A stretch of DNA of 64,000 nucleotides from Asterias rubens (lineage: Eukaryota > Echinodermata > Asteroidea > Forcipulatida > Asteriidae). Where the stretch lies: the NCBI RefSeq assembly GCF_902459465.1, contig NC_047082.1:12026545-12090544 (forward strand), written 5' to 3'. Both the position numbers and the translations under genes were made by a program. Below are positions 36,901 to 50,300 of the stretch, one piece after another. Under the pieces are notes generated by a model. That model was not told the DNA's origin, did not search any database, and saw nothing but the letters and a program-made list of their open reading frames with translations. How positions within the stretch are numbered: position 1 is the stretch's first letter; each line of letters opens with the position of its first letter.

Positions 36901-39900
36901 TTGTGAAATTGCTTTACTCATTTCTCATAAATTACAGCACCTCAGTAAGTAATACCTAAAGGGAAGCTTTCTACTATCAATATCTTCGAACCATGTAAGT
37001 TTAATGTAAACGTTTGTATTTTGTGTTGTACAAAAAGTACCCAGACCATGAGAGAGCTGGATACACAAATCTTCCTTGAGTGTCCCTCTCACACTGGTCT
37101 TTTTCTCAGTCCGATCCTTTCCTATGGAACTCACAACCCATCAAACTGAGAAAGGAGACTCACATTCAAGAAAGAACCGTTTCACCTTCTGCTTATTTTG
37201 TAGATCCAAGATGTCAGCTTTAGTTATTGTTTTCTGTGCCAGGAGTGTCTTTTTGTGAGAGACATGACGCATTTTAAGTTTCCATTATTACTCAAGATTA
37301 TTACACACCTGCTGTATCTCTCCTGTGTTTGTGATGATGTGTTGGATGCCCCCTGCTGCTTGCCCCCCTGCTTGCTGGAGCTGTATAGGAGTGCCCTGTG
37401 CTGGTACAAGCTGGGCAGCGGTGGTGTCTGTCCCCGACACTTGTACAGTCTGCAGTTGCTGCATTAATTAAACAATCCAATGTAGGTAATAACTTTGCTG
37501 TGTACCCTGCATGGCATCCTGGATCAAGTTTGAGTCCAAGGGGAGACTTTGGAACGCTAGTTGGCAGCAGACTTACCAGAAAATGTCAATTGTTTACGTA
37601 GTTCTGAGCATGCGCACATTACCAAGAGCATTGGATTCTACCTGGTAAGTCTGCTGCCACCAAGCGTCTTAAAAGTCTCCCATTCAAGAGTAACTAAGGT
37701 CGAGTCAAACAGCAAGTCAAAAGTCACGTGAGTTTTAAAACATCTTTAAAAAATTCCCAAATCTGACAAACACACATTTAGCAGCTTATAAATTAAATGG
37801 AGTTTTTTACTTTCTTAATTTCGCATCACTGGTACTCGCTTAAAAACCTTTCAAAGAGTAATAAATGTATATACAACATCAAAATTATGTTTTTATCATT
37901 AAGTACCTTATAAGGTACTTTTAGTCCCTATAAAGACTGATTGAAATTGTTCTTGCGACTTCGCAAGATACTCATGTCTAAACTATCAATTTTCTGCGAG
38001 TCTGAGTAAAAAAAAACACTAGTCTGAGTCCCAAGCATAGGTGCTCGAGTCCAAGTCTGAGAACATGGTCAAGTAAGTCTAAGCAATACAAATGTGACAC
38101 TTAAAGCCCCGTTCCCGCTGGACCCCGCATTGATCTTGCAATTTGAGAAAAGGGCGGTTAAGACCCCAAAAGGGCGACAAAGGGTGATCAAAGAGAAATA
38201 AGCGTAAGTTGGAACGCTAGGGAGATCAGGATCTGACCGTGCAATTGCGAGCCTTCTCGAGAGTAGTGCTATGAAATGGAAATAGTACAGTAATCACAAA
38301 ACTAGCCGTTCTATGAAATGTGGCCCTTGACCAGTCCTAGCCTTGACTAACCTGTTGAGCTTGTGTGGTTGCGATGAGAGTGCCCAGGTTTTGTGGAGTG
38401 GTAGCAGGAGCTCCTGTCGTAGAAGCCTGGGCTATCTGGTTCTGGGATAGTTGAAAGTAGTACTGGACCTGCTCTGGCATCATGGCTGCTTGCTGCACCT
38501 GACCATCCTATATTGTAGGTACACAACACAACAAATATCTGAATAACTAGTTCTTATAATGCTGCATTTTACCAAAAATGTATCAACTCTTCATAAGTGA
38601 CCAGGTCGTTGAGTCAATAACATTCCTTTACGCTTTCTCAGCTCCTTGGCAAGTATACAGCCCCGTGCTGCCGTGGCGGTCACAATTCTGGCTATAGCCC
38701 GAAAAAGTATCCCTACATTTATGAATGGCACTTAAAATGCACATTCTGCTATAGAAAGCACAGAAATGTTTTCACTGGTAAACACAGCTTGTATGAAATT
38801 GGGAAAGCTGCTTTAAACTAAAAAGAGAAGATAGGTAACAAACCTCCCCAAAATTGCTGTCTGAGAAATTCTGAAACTCTCAAGAAATTTTTACAGCATA
38901 CGACTACTCTTTAGAAAATTTGTATCGGTTGCAAATAACCCGATTTATACTCCTACATGTATAAAGAAGCATCTCAAGGTTATGTACATTATGGCACTGT
39001 CGAGTGCACGTCACTCACCGTTCTTTTTGTGCTTTTCAGTTCATCTCTCGGGACGATGTCAATCAGGAAATCAAACTGATCACACTTGGTTATTGCCATG
39101 GCGATATCATTCCTCTGTTAAGGTAAAAACAAAAAACAAGAAGTACATAAAAACCACGCAAAATGGTTCTAGAAACAACCTAGGCCATCAACATCCCCCC
39201 CAAGAAAACATAAAGTACACGTCCACCTTTTGATCAAATTCAACTGATGCCATACAACAATTTTGAATGGTTTCGGCGAATTTGGGAGTCAAGATCTCTA
39301 TGTTATATTAAATTGCAAGATCAGTAATATATAATTGCATATATAATTGCAAGATCAGAGAAGAGAGTCCATGCTAACAAAAAAAAAATAATCTAAAACT
39401 GGGATCCATATCTTTAAGAAGTACATTGAAAAGATGGCAAGTCAACCTCACGGTAACTTCTGGAGTTACAGATTCCAAGTCGCTTTTTATAACAGTATCG
39501 TCAGTGCTAAAGGAGGTAACGGCTACCTCTGAAGTGGAGTAGTTTTCGAGAAAGAAGTAATTTTCCACGAATTTGATTTCAAGACCTCAAGTTTAGAATT
39601 TGAGGTCTCGAAATCAAGCATCTGAAAGCACACAACTTCGTGTGACAAGGGTGTTGACGACCAATCAAGCTCAAATTTTCACAGGTTTGTTATTTTATGC
39701 ATATGTTGAGATACAGCAGTGAGAAGACTGGTCTTTGACATTTACCAATAGTGTCCGCAGGCTTTAATTAATATGTAGTGAGGTCAGGCAAAAACAACAG
39801 AAGACAATGACATATTTGTGTGGTCGCTGTGAGTTATAAAACTGTTCTTCACCTGCAATGTACGTCTTTTGTTGTCCTCTGTATGCAACCACGCTCTGAG

Positions 39901-41662
39901 TGAAAGTTCTGCAATGAACATTTCAGCTGCTTTGGAGAAAAGTACTGGGGCTTCGGCACTTATCATCTAGACAGTAAACAGAAGAGATTCAGTTTTATTT
40001 CATGGTCAAACAGGCATTCATTAAGCATATCTTTGGTAAATGAAACCTAGGGATTCAAAAAAGTAACAAGCACTACGACTTGTCTAAGCCTGGGTGACTA
40101 GTGCGACTAGTGTCAAAGTCGCGACTATTGACTGCTTCAAAGTGAAGTCGTGATTACCGTTTTTCAACTATTCAGTTAATTGTGCAGCCACGACTACTTC
40201 AAAAATAGTAAAGACTTCCTGCTTGGCGAACCAATTGTGTTGCTCACGACTATTCATGACAGCATATTAGGCCGTGTCCGAAACGACGACTTCGACTACA
40301 GCTACGGCTAGATCTCACGCGTCTGCTATTCTTCAACACTGGTAGACGCGCTGATCTAGACGTAGCTGTAGCCGAAGTCGTCGTTTCGGACACGGCCTAA
40401 CACAAAATATACAATTCCACAATCCTTTCAGCATGAATTTTACTATATTGGGCCTGCGACAAACAACATGCTGCAATGCATCTTGGGAATAATAAATTAG
40501 TCGCGACTAGTATAGTTTTACTTATACCTTGACTTCGTCATCCAACTTCATGATTTTCTTGATTCTTGCCAATGGTAACTCCTGGGTTTTGAAGTCAGTC
40601 TGAAACAGAAAATTTAAAAGTTTTACAATGAAAGTTTTATCGTTCAATTATGACAACAAACAGGAGGGTTATGATGCTTATTACCACATAATGAAACCCC
40701 CCCCTCATATGTCAGTAAAGAGTATTATATGACAATGACATGTGCATGTATGCATCACATTTTACAGGGTCCATTGAACAGTGAGACCCTTTGGGCACCC
40801 TTTCACAATTGAGGACATGAAATTACACAAAGGCCAAGAAGGACACGACCTCTGTTGCCCTGGTCTTGGCCATCCTGCCCTTCAAAAGTTGTCTATTGAA
40901 TTTAGATTTCCCAATGAAAAAAGGTGCCCTTTGCCAAATGAAAATGGCCTTGCCCTATGAAATTGCAGGCCTGTAGTTGAGAATGAGATCAGCCACAAAC
41001 TGGGCCTTACTTGATTAGGGACAAGCCCTGAAAACAAAGTAGTGAAAACCTTATTGGGGCAAAAGAGCTGCTTCACTTTCGTTGAGGTGATTTCTTCTTT
41101 AAAACAAGCCCCCTTTCCATGGCATACTATTACTTATTAGCAGAAGATAATAATATAAATATATCAAAGTCTTATACAGCGCATGTATCTACCAAATAAG
41201 ATACGCAAAAAGGTATACAAAAAGTTTTAATTGAAGTAATGAATTCTGAGAACCAATTATGTAGCACCATATAAGGGTTTACACGGTGCTAGGGCGTATA
41301 CAGCAGCTTCAGCTTGGAATACCCGGGCGAACCCCTTCACTTTTCGATAAGTGCACTGGGTTCTTTTACATGCGTTTCACAACACATGGGATCAACGACT
41401 TTACGACCCATCCGAAGGACGAAGCTATAGTTAAGTGTCTTGCTTAAGGACACAAGTGTCACGGCTGGGGTTTGAACCCACACTGAGGTTACCAGAGTTG
41501 AGGTAAGAGCAAAAAAGAAAATTTGTTGTCATATACAGAATAAAAAACATTGTAGCAACTCACATATTTCAGGTTACTGATGTTGTCAGTCTGTTGTATC
41601 CAGAAGTTTTCATGTGCCTGTCGGGCTGACGAAGCATCGTCAGAAATCGTTGTTTCCTCCAT
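33970..41662 (-). CDS. NFYC: Nuclear transcription factor Y subunit gamma
   Basis: NF-YC pairs with NF-YB through a histone fold and, with NF-YA, binds CCAAT boxes in promoters. Eight coding exons, all splitting between codons, are 41564-41662, 40528-40599, 39853-39966, 39019-39114, 38352-38507, 37309-37458, 36547-36660 and 33970-34056. They give 295 residues (human about 335). Residues 39-121 are the histone fold: [17 protein letters not shown], then [36 protein letters not shown], and [20 protein letters not shown] followed by VPRDEL. Residues about 128-295 form the glutamine/threonine-rich activation region, with [20 protein letters not shown] and QIQYVRQAQ matching vertebrate NF-YC. The start ATG lies two bases after a splice acceptor, so a noncoding first exon lies upstream, probably near 43620. 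Seven CCAAT motifs lie beside that exon. The introns are full of foldbacks and a SINE. Confidence 0.96.
34058..35808. other. Intron stretch of NFYC
   Basis: A 151-codon ORF at 35033-35488 (plus) shows no family resemblance and is probably chance. A CAGTACACAGTACACAGTA run lies at 35284-35304. No exon seen. Confidence 0.35.
35809..36091. mobile_element. Foldback element in an NFYC intron
   Basis: AATAGAACCCGGAGAACGCT mirrors AGCGTTCTCCGGGTTCTATT. The ends are about 24 bases of perfect complement around a 235-base centre. Confidence 0.75.
36092..36447 (-). mobile_element. SINE with tRNA-Leu-derived head, full length
   Basis: Read on the minus strand, the head (36447 to about 36365) starts GGTGTCGTGACCGAGTGG, has ACTCAAGCTCT around a CAA anticodon and a long variable arm, and ends GAGTTTGAATCC. 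The body has CTGTGAGGGCAGAG and the tail an (ATT)n run. It ends 99 bases from NFYC exon 7. Confidence 0.85.
36875..37040. mobile_element. Foldback family A, fragment
   Basis: CATTTCTCATAAATTACAG, CACCTCAGTAAGTAATACC and AGGGAAGCTTTCTACTATCA match 59141-59500. Confidence 0.6.
37541..37681. mobile_element. Foldback element in an NFYC intron
   Basis: GGGAGACTTT...GGCAGCAGACTTACCA mirrors TGGTAAGTCTGCTGCC...AAAGTCTCCC. Confidence 0.8.
39529..39777. mobile_element. TTAA foldback element, family B copy 9, left end lost
   Basis: Starts within CTCTGAAGTGGAGTAGTTTTC and runs to the GTCCGCAGGCTTTAA end. Confidence 0.75.
40268..40399. mobile_element. Short foldback, TAGGCCGTGTCCGAAACG ends
   Basis: TAGGCCGTGTCCGAAACGAC mirrors GTCGTTTCGGACACGGCCTA. 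The arms extend for nearly 60 bases. Confidence 0.85.
41150..41500 (-). mobile_element. SINE, second family
   Basis: CTTATACAGCGCATGTATC tail, GTAGCACCATATAAGGG body and GGTTTGAACCCACACTG head. Compare 26955-27365. Confidence 0.7.
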
Positions 41663-42159
41663 GGCTTTATAAAAAATAAAAATAAATTGTCAACATCATT
41701 GTAGATGAGAAAATAGAATGAGCTGTTGCAAACAACTTACCGACCAAAAGGACCGAAGGTATAAATGCAAAGATAGTTAATGGCCTGACGTTGTTGCGAC
41801 CCTAGCATGGTTGCCTTTTTTTTTAATCACTTGGTAAAAGTGCATGCATCCGGCAGAGGTTGTACGCTCAAATATCGCTCTGTATTCTTTGTTCAACTAA
41901 TTTCTACTTACCTACCCAGTTTGTCCTACTTAATAAACGCTATTAAGCAGGCAAATGATGAAGCGACTACTTTGTCAGACACAAAAAAAGTATAAATTCT
42001 GAAAATTTTGAAATGTCTACATTGTAAACGTCATTTTATTTTTAACTGGCAACAAACTGGACACTCCATTTCCAGCACCACTGGTTGTAGGGCTCAAATT
42101 TTACACTGGACTACAGACTTGAGGCCAGTAGTCAACTTGATGACCAGGCATGCAGAAGT

Positions 42160-42695
42160 TAGTTGCGATAACGTAACCCTCCTCCCGACGGCCGCCAGGC
42201 CGGAGGGTTACGAGTTTGTTTCGAGCGGAAACGGTTGATCTGGTCCAATACGTACAATTTCGACAGCTAGTCACCAGATTTGCCCCATTTTTACCACTTT
42301 CAAAAATCATGACACAAATTCTGAGGGTACGAACATAATCTGCAATGTCTAATGCAGCCTGCCATAATACTCATAACACCATTTAGGAAATATTTCGAAG
42401 AAAAATTGAAAAAAACTTACCATCAAACGCATTATTTTGTTGTTGGGCTAAACCATTCTGTAAAAGGGGTGTTACAATGTTGCAGTGCGTGTGAGCGCTG
42501 TCCGTTTGCATTGCACGCCGTTCACTCATAATGGCGCGCACGCACTGTAGCACTGCAACACTGTAACATTGTAACACCCCTTTTACAGAATGGTTTAGCC
42601 CAACAACAAAATAATGCGTTTGATGCGACAGGTTCAAAACTCGTAACCCTACGGCCTGGCGGCCGTCGGGAGGAGGGTAAACGTTATCGCAACTA
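42160..42695. mobile_element. TAGTTGCGATAAC-family element containing a nested hairpin
   Basis: Outer ends TAGTTGCGATAAC and GTTATCGCAACTA, flanked by GCAGAAGT at 42152-42159 and 42696-42703 (8-base target duplication). Inside, 42421-42481 and 42565-42625 are perfect complements over 61 bases. Confidence 0.9.
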
Positions 42696-43176
42696 GCAGA
42701 AGTGTCCGGCAGTCTTGAGGTTTTTTTTTTCAATTGAAATATCAGGTTTAAATGTTGGCTTTGTTTGAATACCCTTCATTCCCAATCTTTTCCACAAGCA
42801 AGGGTAGTTCTTGAACCCTCATACCCATATTTATATAGTGACAAGTTAGATAAATCCTCTCTCCTAAGAAGTTTTTTTTACTTTCAGTCTTAAAATAGTA
42901 TGTCTTTAAATACTTGTCCGAATAAAAAAGAGGAAAAAGAAAAGCTGTTTTTTTTCATTTTGATTCCTGATCTATTTATTATTTTAGTCCAGTAAACCTT
43001 TTGACCATGACCAACAAGTCGGGCCTTTTGTGGTCTGGTGGATTTTTTTCTCAGAAGATCGAGGCCTGGCCCCTGTCTGACTAACTTAAGTAATTGGCAT
43101 GACTGTCAAGAATCCAATCTAAAAATACTTTGTATCATCATTGACTTGACTTTGAGATCCTTGTTCTCATCCCAAA

Positions 43177-43531
43177 CCAATCGTATTCTAACTCGTGTAC
43201 GTTAATTGTGTTAACTTGGTAACTCGGTCGTGATTAGTGGAAAGTAAAATCTTCCCGAGTCTGCAAATTGCTGCACCCAATCCGATCGGAGAACGAAAAC
43301 AACAAGGAAATACTAGCTGGTACGCGAACGACAGCTGCGACCAGAATCTACACGGCCTAAATAAAGCAAGGTACCCGCGAAACTGCACCGACGACAGGTT
43401 GACCAATGAAGACAATGAAAAATGGCGACGGCCAATCAAACAGCAATAGTAAAACCTCTCACTAGCCAATGACAAACTCCCCGCGAACTCACCAAGAAAT
43501 CACATCATTTCAAGCCCAATTACCGTCCAAT
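43177..43531 (+). promoter_or_regulatory. Cluster of seven CCAAT boxes beside NFYC
   Basis: CCAAT occurs on the plus strand at 43177, 43277, 43403, 43432, 43466, 43516 and 43527. ATTGG (CCAAT on the gene's strand) occurs at 43768 and 43815. The cluster lies just inside the probable first intron of NFYC, next to the likely noncoding first exon. NF-Y binds CCAAT, so self-regulation is plausible but not shown. Confidence 0.5.
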
Positions 43532-43619
43532 TGTCAACCAAAAATAGCACCAAAACATACCGAGTGAAACTGATGAACCTATGGAGATTAAATAGTGGAG
43601 TAGAAGAAGGGATACTTAC

Positions 43620-43800
43620 GTTATTTGTCTAGGTTTTCCAGTCAGAAATTTTAGTGCAGCTGAAATTTGTGTACTGTGTGGGTATGCGTGCGCGTGTGTG
43701 CGGAGCAAAATACAGCATATACAGTACACAAGTACACACACACCACCGGTGCACCACGTACTCGCTGATTGGAACTCTCCATTCTGCTACAGGGGTTGGG
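43620..43800 (-). promoter_or_regulatory. Probable noncoding first exon and promoter of NFYC
   Basis: A strong minus-strand donor (AAC then GTAAGTATCC) ends at 43619. The coding start exon begins at an acceptor at 41665-41666, leaving only two untranslated bases before ATG, so an upstream exon is required. The right edge is a guess. A CA/TG-rich tract lies at 43674-43745. Confidence 0.4.
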
Positions 43801-44099
43801 CAGTGTTCACTTTTATTGGAAACATAATAAAATATTTCCATCAGTAAGCAAACCTGCTTTATTGAATTGTGTTGTATCTTACACAGACTACAGAATAATC
43901 TAATAGTTATATGTTTTGATGGACAGTACAACCAAATATATGTAGACCTTTGTTTCTCCCCTGTAACAAAAGTGTTACAACCTGACTTTTTTCTCGGTGA
44001 GCTTGCTTGCTATCCTAGACGATGTGGCCTGGAGGCAGGATTGGGTAAAATTAATGGGAATTGCCCGGTAAGTGTGTCCCCTCTGGTAACTTAGTAGTG

Positions 44100-44367
44100 G
44101 CCGGGGTCCGTTCCGCTATCGTTGTTGTAGTGGAGGACGATAGCGGAACCGTTCCATGGAACGAACCTATCTCTGGACGACACCATCGATGCTATAGATC
44201 GATGTTACATAAATGTTTTCAATAAATTTAAAAAAGCTATGCGGCCCATGGCAACAGTTTCTATGGGTTACATCTAATTGCTGTAAACCATGGTAAAAAC
44301 ATGCCTTAAAAGTGTCAAACAATTAATGGACAAACGGCGCCCCATAGATATGTGCGCATTACAAGTC

Positions 44368-44404
<37 letters not shown>

Positions 44405-46287
44405 AAAGAAAAACATTTTTAAATGGACTCCTTTTAAAAACTCAAAAGCCAACTGCAAGAGGCTGGTCAGCCATCAATTTCATCAATTTTTTTTATGTGG
44501 AAATTAAACTAGGCATTGAAAAAGGAAATGCAACATTCAAAACAAAATACCACACAATTTATTGCTTGAGAATTCATAAACTTATTATGTTAATTTTATT
44601 TGTGCATGTCCCCTTAATCACCATGGTGATGATATTAACACATCTCCCTAAAAACACTTTCACCTATAGAGTTTTTGTATCTACTTTCTTTGTTTACCAA
44701 TAATAAGTATATAACCATCTTTGCTTATAACAATTATTTTAATAAGTAAAATTCATTAACAAACTTCTGAAACAATGAAATAAAGAACTAGCAGGACAAA
44801 CACATTTATTTGATTGTTTTTTTATTTTTTTCCAATACCAATTCCGTCTGCCAATACATTTTGTTTAAGGCTAACAGCAAATGCTGTTTCTAATCCTACC
44901 AAATTATTGTTTTTTAAAAACAAAGCCAAAACTCACACATTACAATCGGATACAATGACTATAGAGTTATGGAAATCAAATCTTGGGAGTAAATTAAGTG
45001 CATAAATGTGAATAGATTTATATGCTGCATTGTTCCCAACATGTTCTTAAGACCATGTCACACGAGGCAATTTACAGGCAACCAGTTCCAGGTCATCTCC
45101 AAGACGAAAAGGCAGTCACGTTTCAATGTTTACCTCTTAATCTAGTGGATCATAACACAATGTTTTCATGTTCTAATGAACCATGTGCTACCAAAATACA
45201 AAATGGAGATGAAAACTCCAATGTTTTGTGATGGATGTTGATTAACTTTGGTTCTGCTAACCACAACATGTCTCCAATACAGAATGGATCAACAACAGGT
45301 CTTATAGTTTGATATCTCAGATCTCACTTCCAAGAGTGATGATTGAGCAAGGTATTCTGGGAAAGAAAACAAAATGGTGACGAGATCGCAACCCACTGGG
45401 AATGAGGCTGTTCTTGTATTGCTTTTTATGCAAATGATTGAAACTCTGTTAACCAAGGTTGAAATGGTAAATCTAGCACCCTTTTGGTACATCGAGCTAT
45501 TGGAAACATGAAAAACATGAATGAGTTACACTGGTTTGAGAGATTAAGATTAAAATGGTTTATACTACAACCCACCACTTTCAAAAACTTTTAACAACAC
45601 ACTGACTACTGATACAAAATGTCCTTGTGAGGAATCACATTAAACCCAATTAATGTATCTACAAACCTAATCCCATCAAAATAAGTTTTTGTGAAAATGA
45701 CATGAAACAAATTGTACAGTAAAACTAGCTGCTATGGATTACTCAGTGCTGAGTGCAAGCTGTGATGGTCTATGGGTACATTGCTTACATGACTACACAC
45801 AAAAAGGTGTCGGTGAATGGAAAATGTGCATAATACCATAATAGGGAAAGCAATTCAAAACATTGCAAACTGTAAAGCTTATTGAAAATAAAATAAAGGC
45901 ATAAAAGCAATAGCAGTATTGCCATATCGCTTCATTATCTATTTGAATGCGCCGGTATTTTATCTACATGCATTAATCTGCTAACAGCTTACTTATTCTA
46001 CTTAGCAAGTTTTTTGTTGTGTTGTGTTACAAAGCATGCAAGTGCGCAACTTCACATAATGCATAGTACTTGTTACCAGGACCCAATTTCATGAATCTGT
46101 CATCAAGCAATGACAAGCATACAAAGTTGGAAACTAAAATATCCCTTTCCAAAACACTGGCCCCACGTGTACCAACTGAGAGACTTGTGTCCTTCTTTTT
46201 CAGTTGCACTTTGTGTTGCATTACAAACCATCAATGCAAAACTTCACATAATACATGTTCTGTAATGGTTACCAGGTTCCAATTTCA
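44100..46287. other. Intergenic stretch between NFYC and LAPTM4
   Basis: A small hairpin around CGTTCCGCTATCGT lies at 44105-44151. A (TTA)n microsatellite of about 12 units lies at 44368-44403. CACGAGGCAATTTACAGGCA at 45060-45110 belongs to a repeat also at 620-810 and 47895-48120. No gene seen. Confidence 0.45.
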
Positions 46288-46550
46288 TTAAAGGAACATG
46301 TTGCCTTGGATCGGACGAGTTGGTCTATAAAAAGCGTCTGTAACCGTTTTTTATAAAATGCATATGGTTGGAAAGAAGCTTAAAAGTAGAATACAATGAT
46401 GATCCACACAAGTTTGCCTCCAAATTGGGTGGTTTTCCTTTTACTGTGCAAACTATTCACGGTCGGCCATTTATGGAGTCAAAAATTTACTCCCATAAGT
46501 GGCCAATCTTGTTAGTTGACGAGGTTTAAGGAAAACCGTGCAATTTCAAC
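46288..46550. mobile_element. TTAA foldback element, family E copy 4, right end lost
   Basis: Starts AAAGGAACATGTTGCCTTGG and runs through the central GGTCGGCCATTTATGG pair, then stops. Confidence 0.7.
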
Positions 46551-47144
46551 AAGCTACCAACTAGCAGAGTTGTTCCTTCTTTTTTGTTGCACTTTTGAAT
46601 CAAGCCCCTTGCTTTCTTTGTCTCTTACTGCTGTTTTTATGTCCTCATCAAAAAATTAGCATTTTAAAATAAACCCACCACCAGTAAATACTCTACCTGC
46701 TGAAAATTACACTCATAACAACAAACACAAACACAAGTTTTGGTCAGTTAAAGATGAGATTTAAGTATCATGCAGTAAAGGATATGTTGTCCAGTCTGTT
46801 CAATCTTGTTTCCTCAGCTTTTTTTTTTAAAGAAGAAATTTAGAACTTTCACCGATACTTGATTCTTAAAGATATATAAACACACTCATGATCATCATGT
46901 GCGATTACTATAGAGTGACACAAGTAGGATACCACTACACACTTTACTTTATCAAGTAATAAACCACAAGGCCGGCTGGGTAACTTTTGATTCATTTTGA
47001 GTTGAACGTTTCATTTTAAGCTGACATTAGATTAACGTGTTGTTGCATTTAACTTCTCGGCTAAAATGAACTTGTTCCCTTTATTCCCTCAAATTCTTTT
47101 CAAACCGTAAATTTTAATTATATTCATTGTAAATATCTTGAGTA

Positions 47145-47150
47145 TTTATT
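47145..47150 (-). terminator. Possible poly(A) signal of LAPTM4
   Basis: AATAAA on the minus strand, about 225 bases after the stop codon. Confidence 0.35.
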
Positions 47151-47372
47151 TCTATGGTTTATATCTTACTCTTCTATTAATAAGCGCTTTTAGTTGTGAG
47201 TATTAGAGTTATTAATAAAATGTTTTGCTCGTTATGATCCCCCAAAGGGGCTGTTCCACACATAACTGTTTTTGAATCTTCAACAAATCTCATCAAATAT
47301 GCTGGGATGAAACTAAAATAGACAATGAGAAGAGGGTGTGGAACAGTTTTAACTTGCGAGGGCCACGCTGAT

Positions 47373-50300
47373 CTATTGCTCATATGGTGGTGGCTTGCTA
47401 TCAGGAGACTGGATAGCATCACTGTAGGTTGGCAGCTTGGGGAGCAGAGCCTTGAAACGGAAGACAAAGAATGAGAGTTTGTTTGTTTGTTAAGATGATC
47501 TCCCTGCCAAGGTAACTCAGCAAACTCCCACAATACGCCTCTTTAATATTTATGCATGAGGTACGTCACAATGCTAACTCAAAAAGAGGCGATGGGCACA
47601 GCCACTGCAAGTGATGGGGAACGGGCGCCCATAGCCTCATTTTGGGTTAGAACTATGGTGTCATGCATAAATATTAAGAGAGGCGTATGGGATATAAACG
47701 ACAAGCTGGCAACAGCCAATCTCTCTCATTTAACGTCTATGATTATGAATGGCACAAAGTAATTGTGATTTCAGTAACTAGAAGACAATATTTATTCTGG
47801 TCATTGTGAAATCAGCGGTTAGCTGGGAGATTCGAGCCCACAACCTTGTGACTGCATTGCAAGCCCTTCAGTCTAACCACTTGACCACGGTGACAATGAG
47901 AGCCTTGACGCACGAGGCAACTTTGACAGGCAACTTGGAGGCAACCTACTGCAGTCAGTGCTACAGCAACACTTTGGTAGCCCACTAGTAATTTTTTCTA
48001 AACAATGTCTTATCTGATCCACAAGAATATGTGAACACTAAAATATGAATGGATTCTCTTCTTGGAGATCGCCTGGAACTGGTTGGTTGCCTGTAAATTG
48101 CTTTGTGTGACATGGACCCAAGACAGTCATCCAGGGATGAGAAAATTCAGGCTTTCATCCAACCAAACCCAGACTTTTTTCAGTCTACCCAGTAAACAGA
48201 AATTGCTGTAGTTTTCTCGTAATAAAATCAGTCATGCTCTTTGATCTACTTCAGGGCTCAACTTTTAGACTGGACCACAGGCCCGAGGCCAGTGATTTTT
48301 GGTTTTGGGGCCTGTCATGTCATCACTGGACAAGTCCGGTGGTCTTGGTTTTTTCAATTGAATACTAAAGCCACACTCAGTAACATTTTAAAACAAAAAA
48401 CAAGTATTTGTTCAAATGATGACACAATACCTTGCAGGTTATTACTACTAAATAGTGGACACTATTGGTAATTGTCAAAGACCAGTCTTCTTACTTGGTG
48501 TATCTTTAATATGCATAAAATAACAAAACTGTGAAAATTTTAGCTCAATCGGTCGTCGAATTTGCGAGATAATAATGAAAGAAAAAACACCCTCGTCACA
48601 CAAAGTTGTGTGCTTTCTGATGCTTGATTTCGAGACCTCAAATTCTAAACTTGAGGTCTCGAAATCAAATTCGTAGAAAATTACTTCTTTCTCGAAAACT
48701 ACGTCACTTCAGAGGGAGCTGTTTCTCACAATGTTTTATACCATCAACCTCTCCACATTACTCGTAATCAAGAAAGGTTTTATGATGATAATTATTTTGA
48801 GTAAATACCAATAGTGTCCACTGCCTTTAAAGCGTCTTGAGCATCACTGAGTGATGAATATGAGCGCCATATCAAAGCTACTATTATTATACAAGGAACC
48901 TGACCAGGTGGGTGGCAACATGATTAAGACTTTGCTTACCTCAGCATCCATGGCATAATTGCCAGATTGGGCATTGTCTCCCATCTCACGGGCTGCGATG
49001 TACTTGTAGCATGACCACACACAGGCAATGCAGTAGGCCTGACAAAGACAAAGTATGTTATTTGCAACTAAAGACTATAAGAGTACACTGTGAACCAGTG
49101 GTTGACAACTTAACGCTTTGATCACTATGCTCTGAGAAATCTTCAGGAGAATTCTGGATTCTGTTGCTAGATGCTACCTAGAGATAAAGTGATAGTTGGG
49201 CTTGGCTCAAAATTATAATAATACAAATAATAATTCCAGCTCTTCAATAGCAACAAATTATCATTGCGCTTTACACACAAAGAAAACAAACCACAAAAGC
49301 AATTAATATGACACACTAGAATAAAAAGATTTTGAGGTTGCATTTGAAATTATCAACTGTTGGTGAGGATCTAATGGTCTGGCCCGACACACTGAACGAT
49401 CCATCGCCTAAATTAGTGCTTGAAGGCAGGAACGTGAACAGGATATGCTGGGCTTAGCTCGGTAACCCCGTGTCTGCTAAACCTAAACTGAAGCCCACTG
49501 TGAGTGGGTAAGGAGAGACGTTTACCTTGACTACCATGATCATCATGAAGATGACCAGGGCAACGATGACAAACCACTGGTTGTCCAGATCCATCTTGTT
49601 GATGGGCAGCTTCTCCTTCCAGTGCATGAACTCCTGGTTGTACGGGAACTTGCCCTAAGAAAACAATCAAAGAAAGAAATGTAGAACCCAATTTATTTTT
49701 ACAATTTTGGGAACGAACACGAAAGAGGGGTGATTCTTGCATTTACTGTTATATTTGTTAACGTGTAACCATTTCTGAAACGGTAGGTTACACATGTAAT
49801 CGTCAAGTTCTGAAACAGTCGGCTACACATGTAACCGTCCGTTCAAGAATTTTGTTTAACGACCCTCTAGTGATCAATGTAACTTGCATTTGTTATCGCA
49901 CGTAAAGTAATAAAGACAACACGCCTGTAAATTTAAAATAATATGCCTGTTTGCGTGGCACAGGATCATGCATTGTGTACTGTGTGATTGCAATTTGTTT
50001 AGCATAGCGCCACAACATCTTTAAAAATAAATTACGTTTTGTACAAACAGTAAAAATGTAAACGTTTAACCGGATGATCGGCCGATTTTCTGTGTAACTG
50101 TCACAGGCTTAACTACAAAGGATCAAAGCCCAATTTCGTAAAGCATGCGAGCATAAAAACTTGCTAAGCAAATGCAAATGTTGCTCAACAGAAACTGGTT
50201 ACAACTTACCAGCCCAAAATCCAAAAAGTTTGCAACCAGTGCCCTATTTGCTTAGAAATTTGCTGAGCACTATTTTCTGCTTAAACAGCTTTATAAACTG

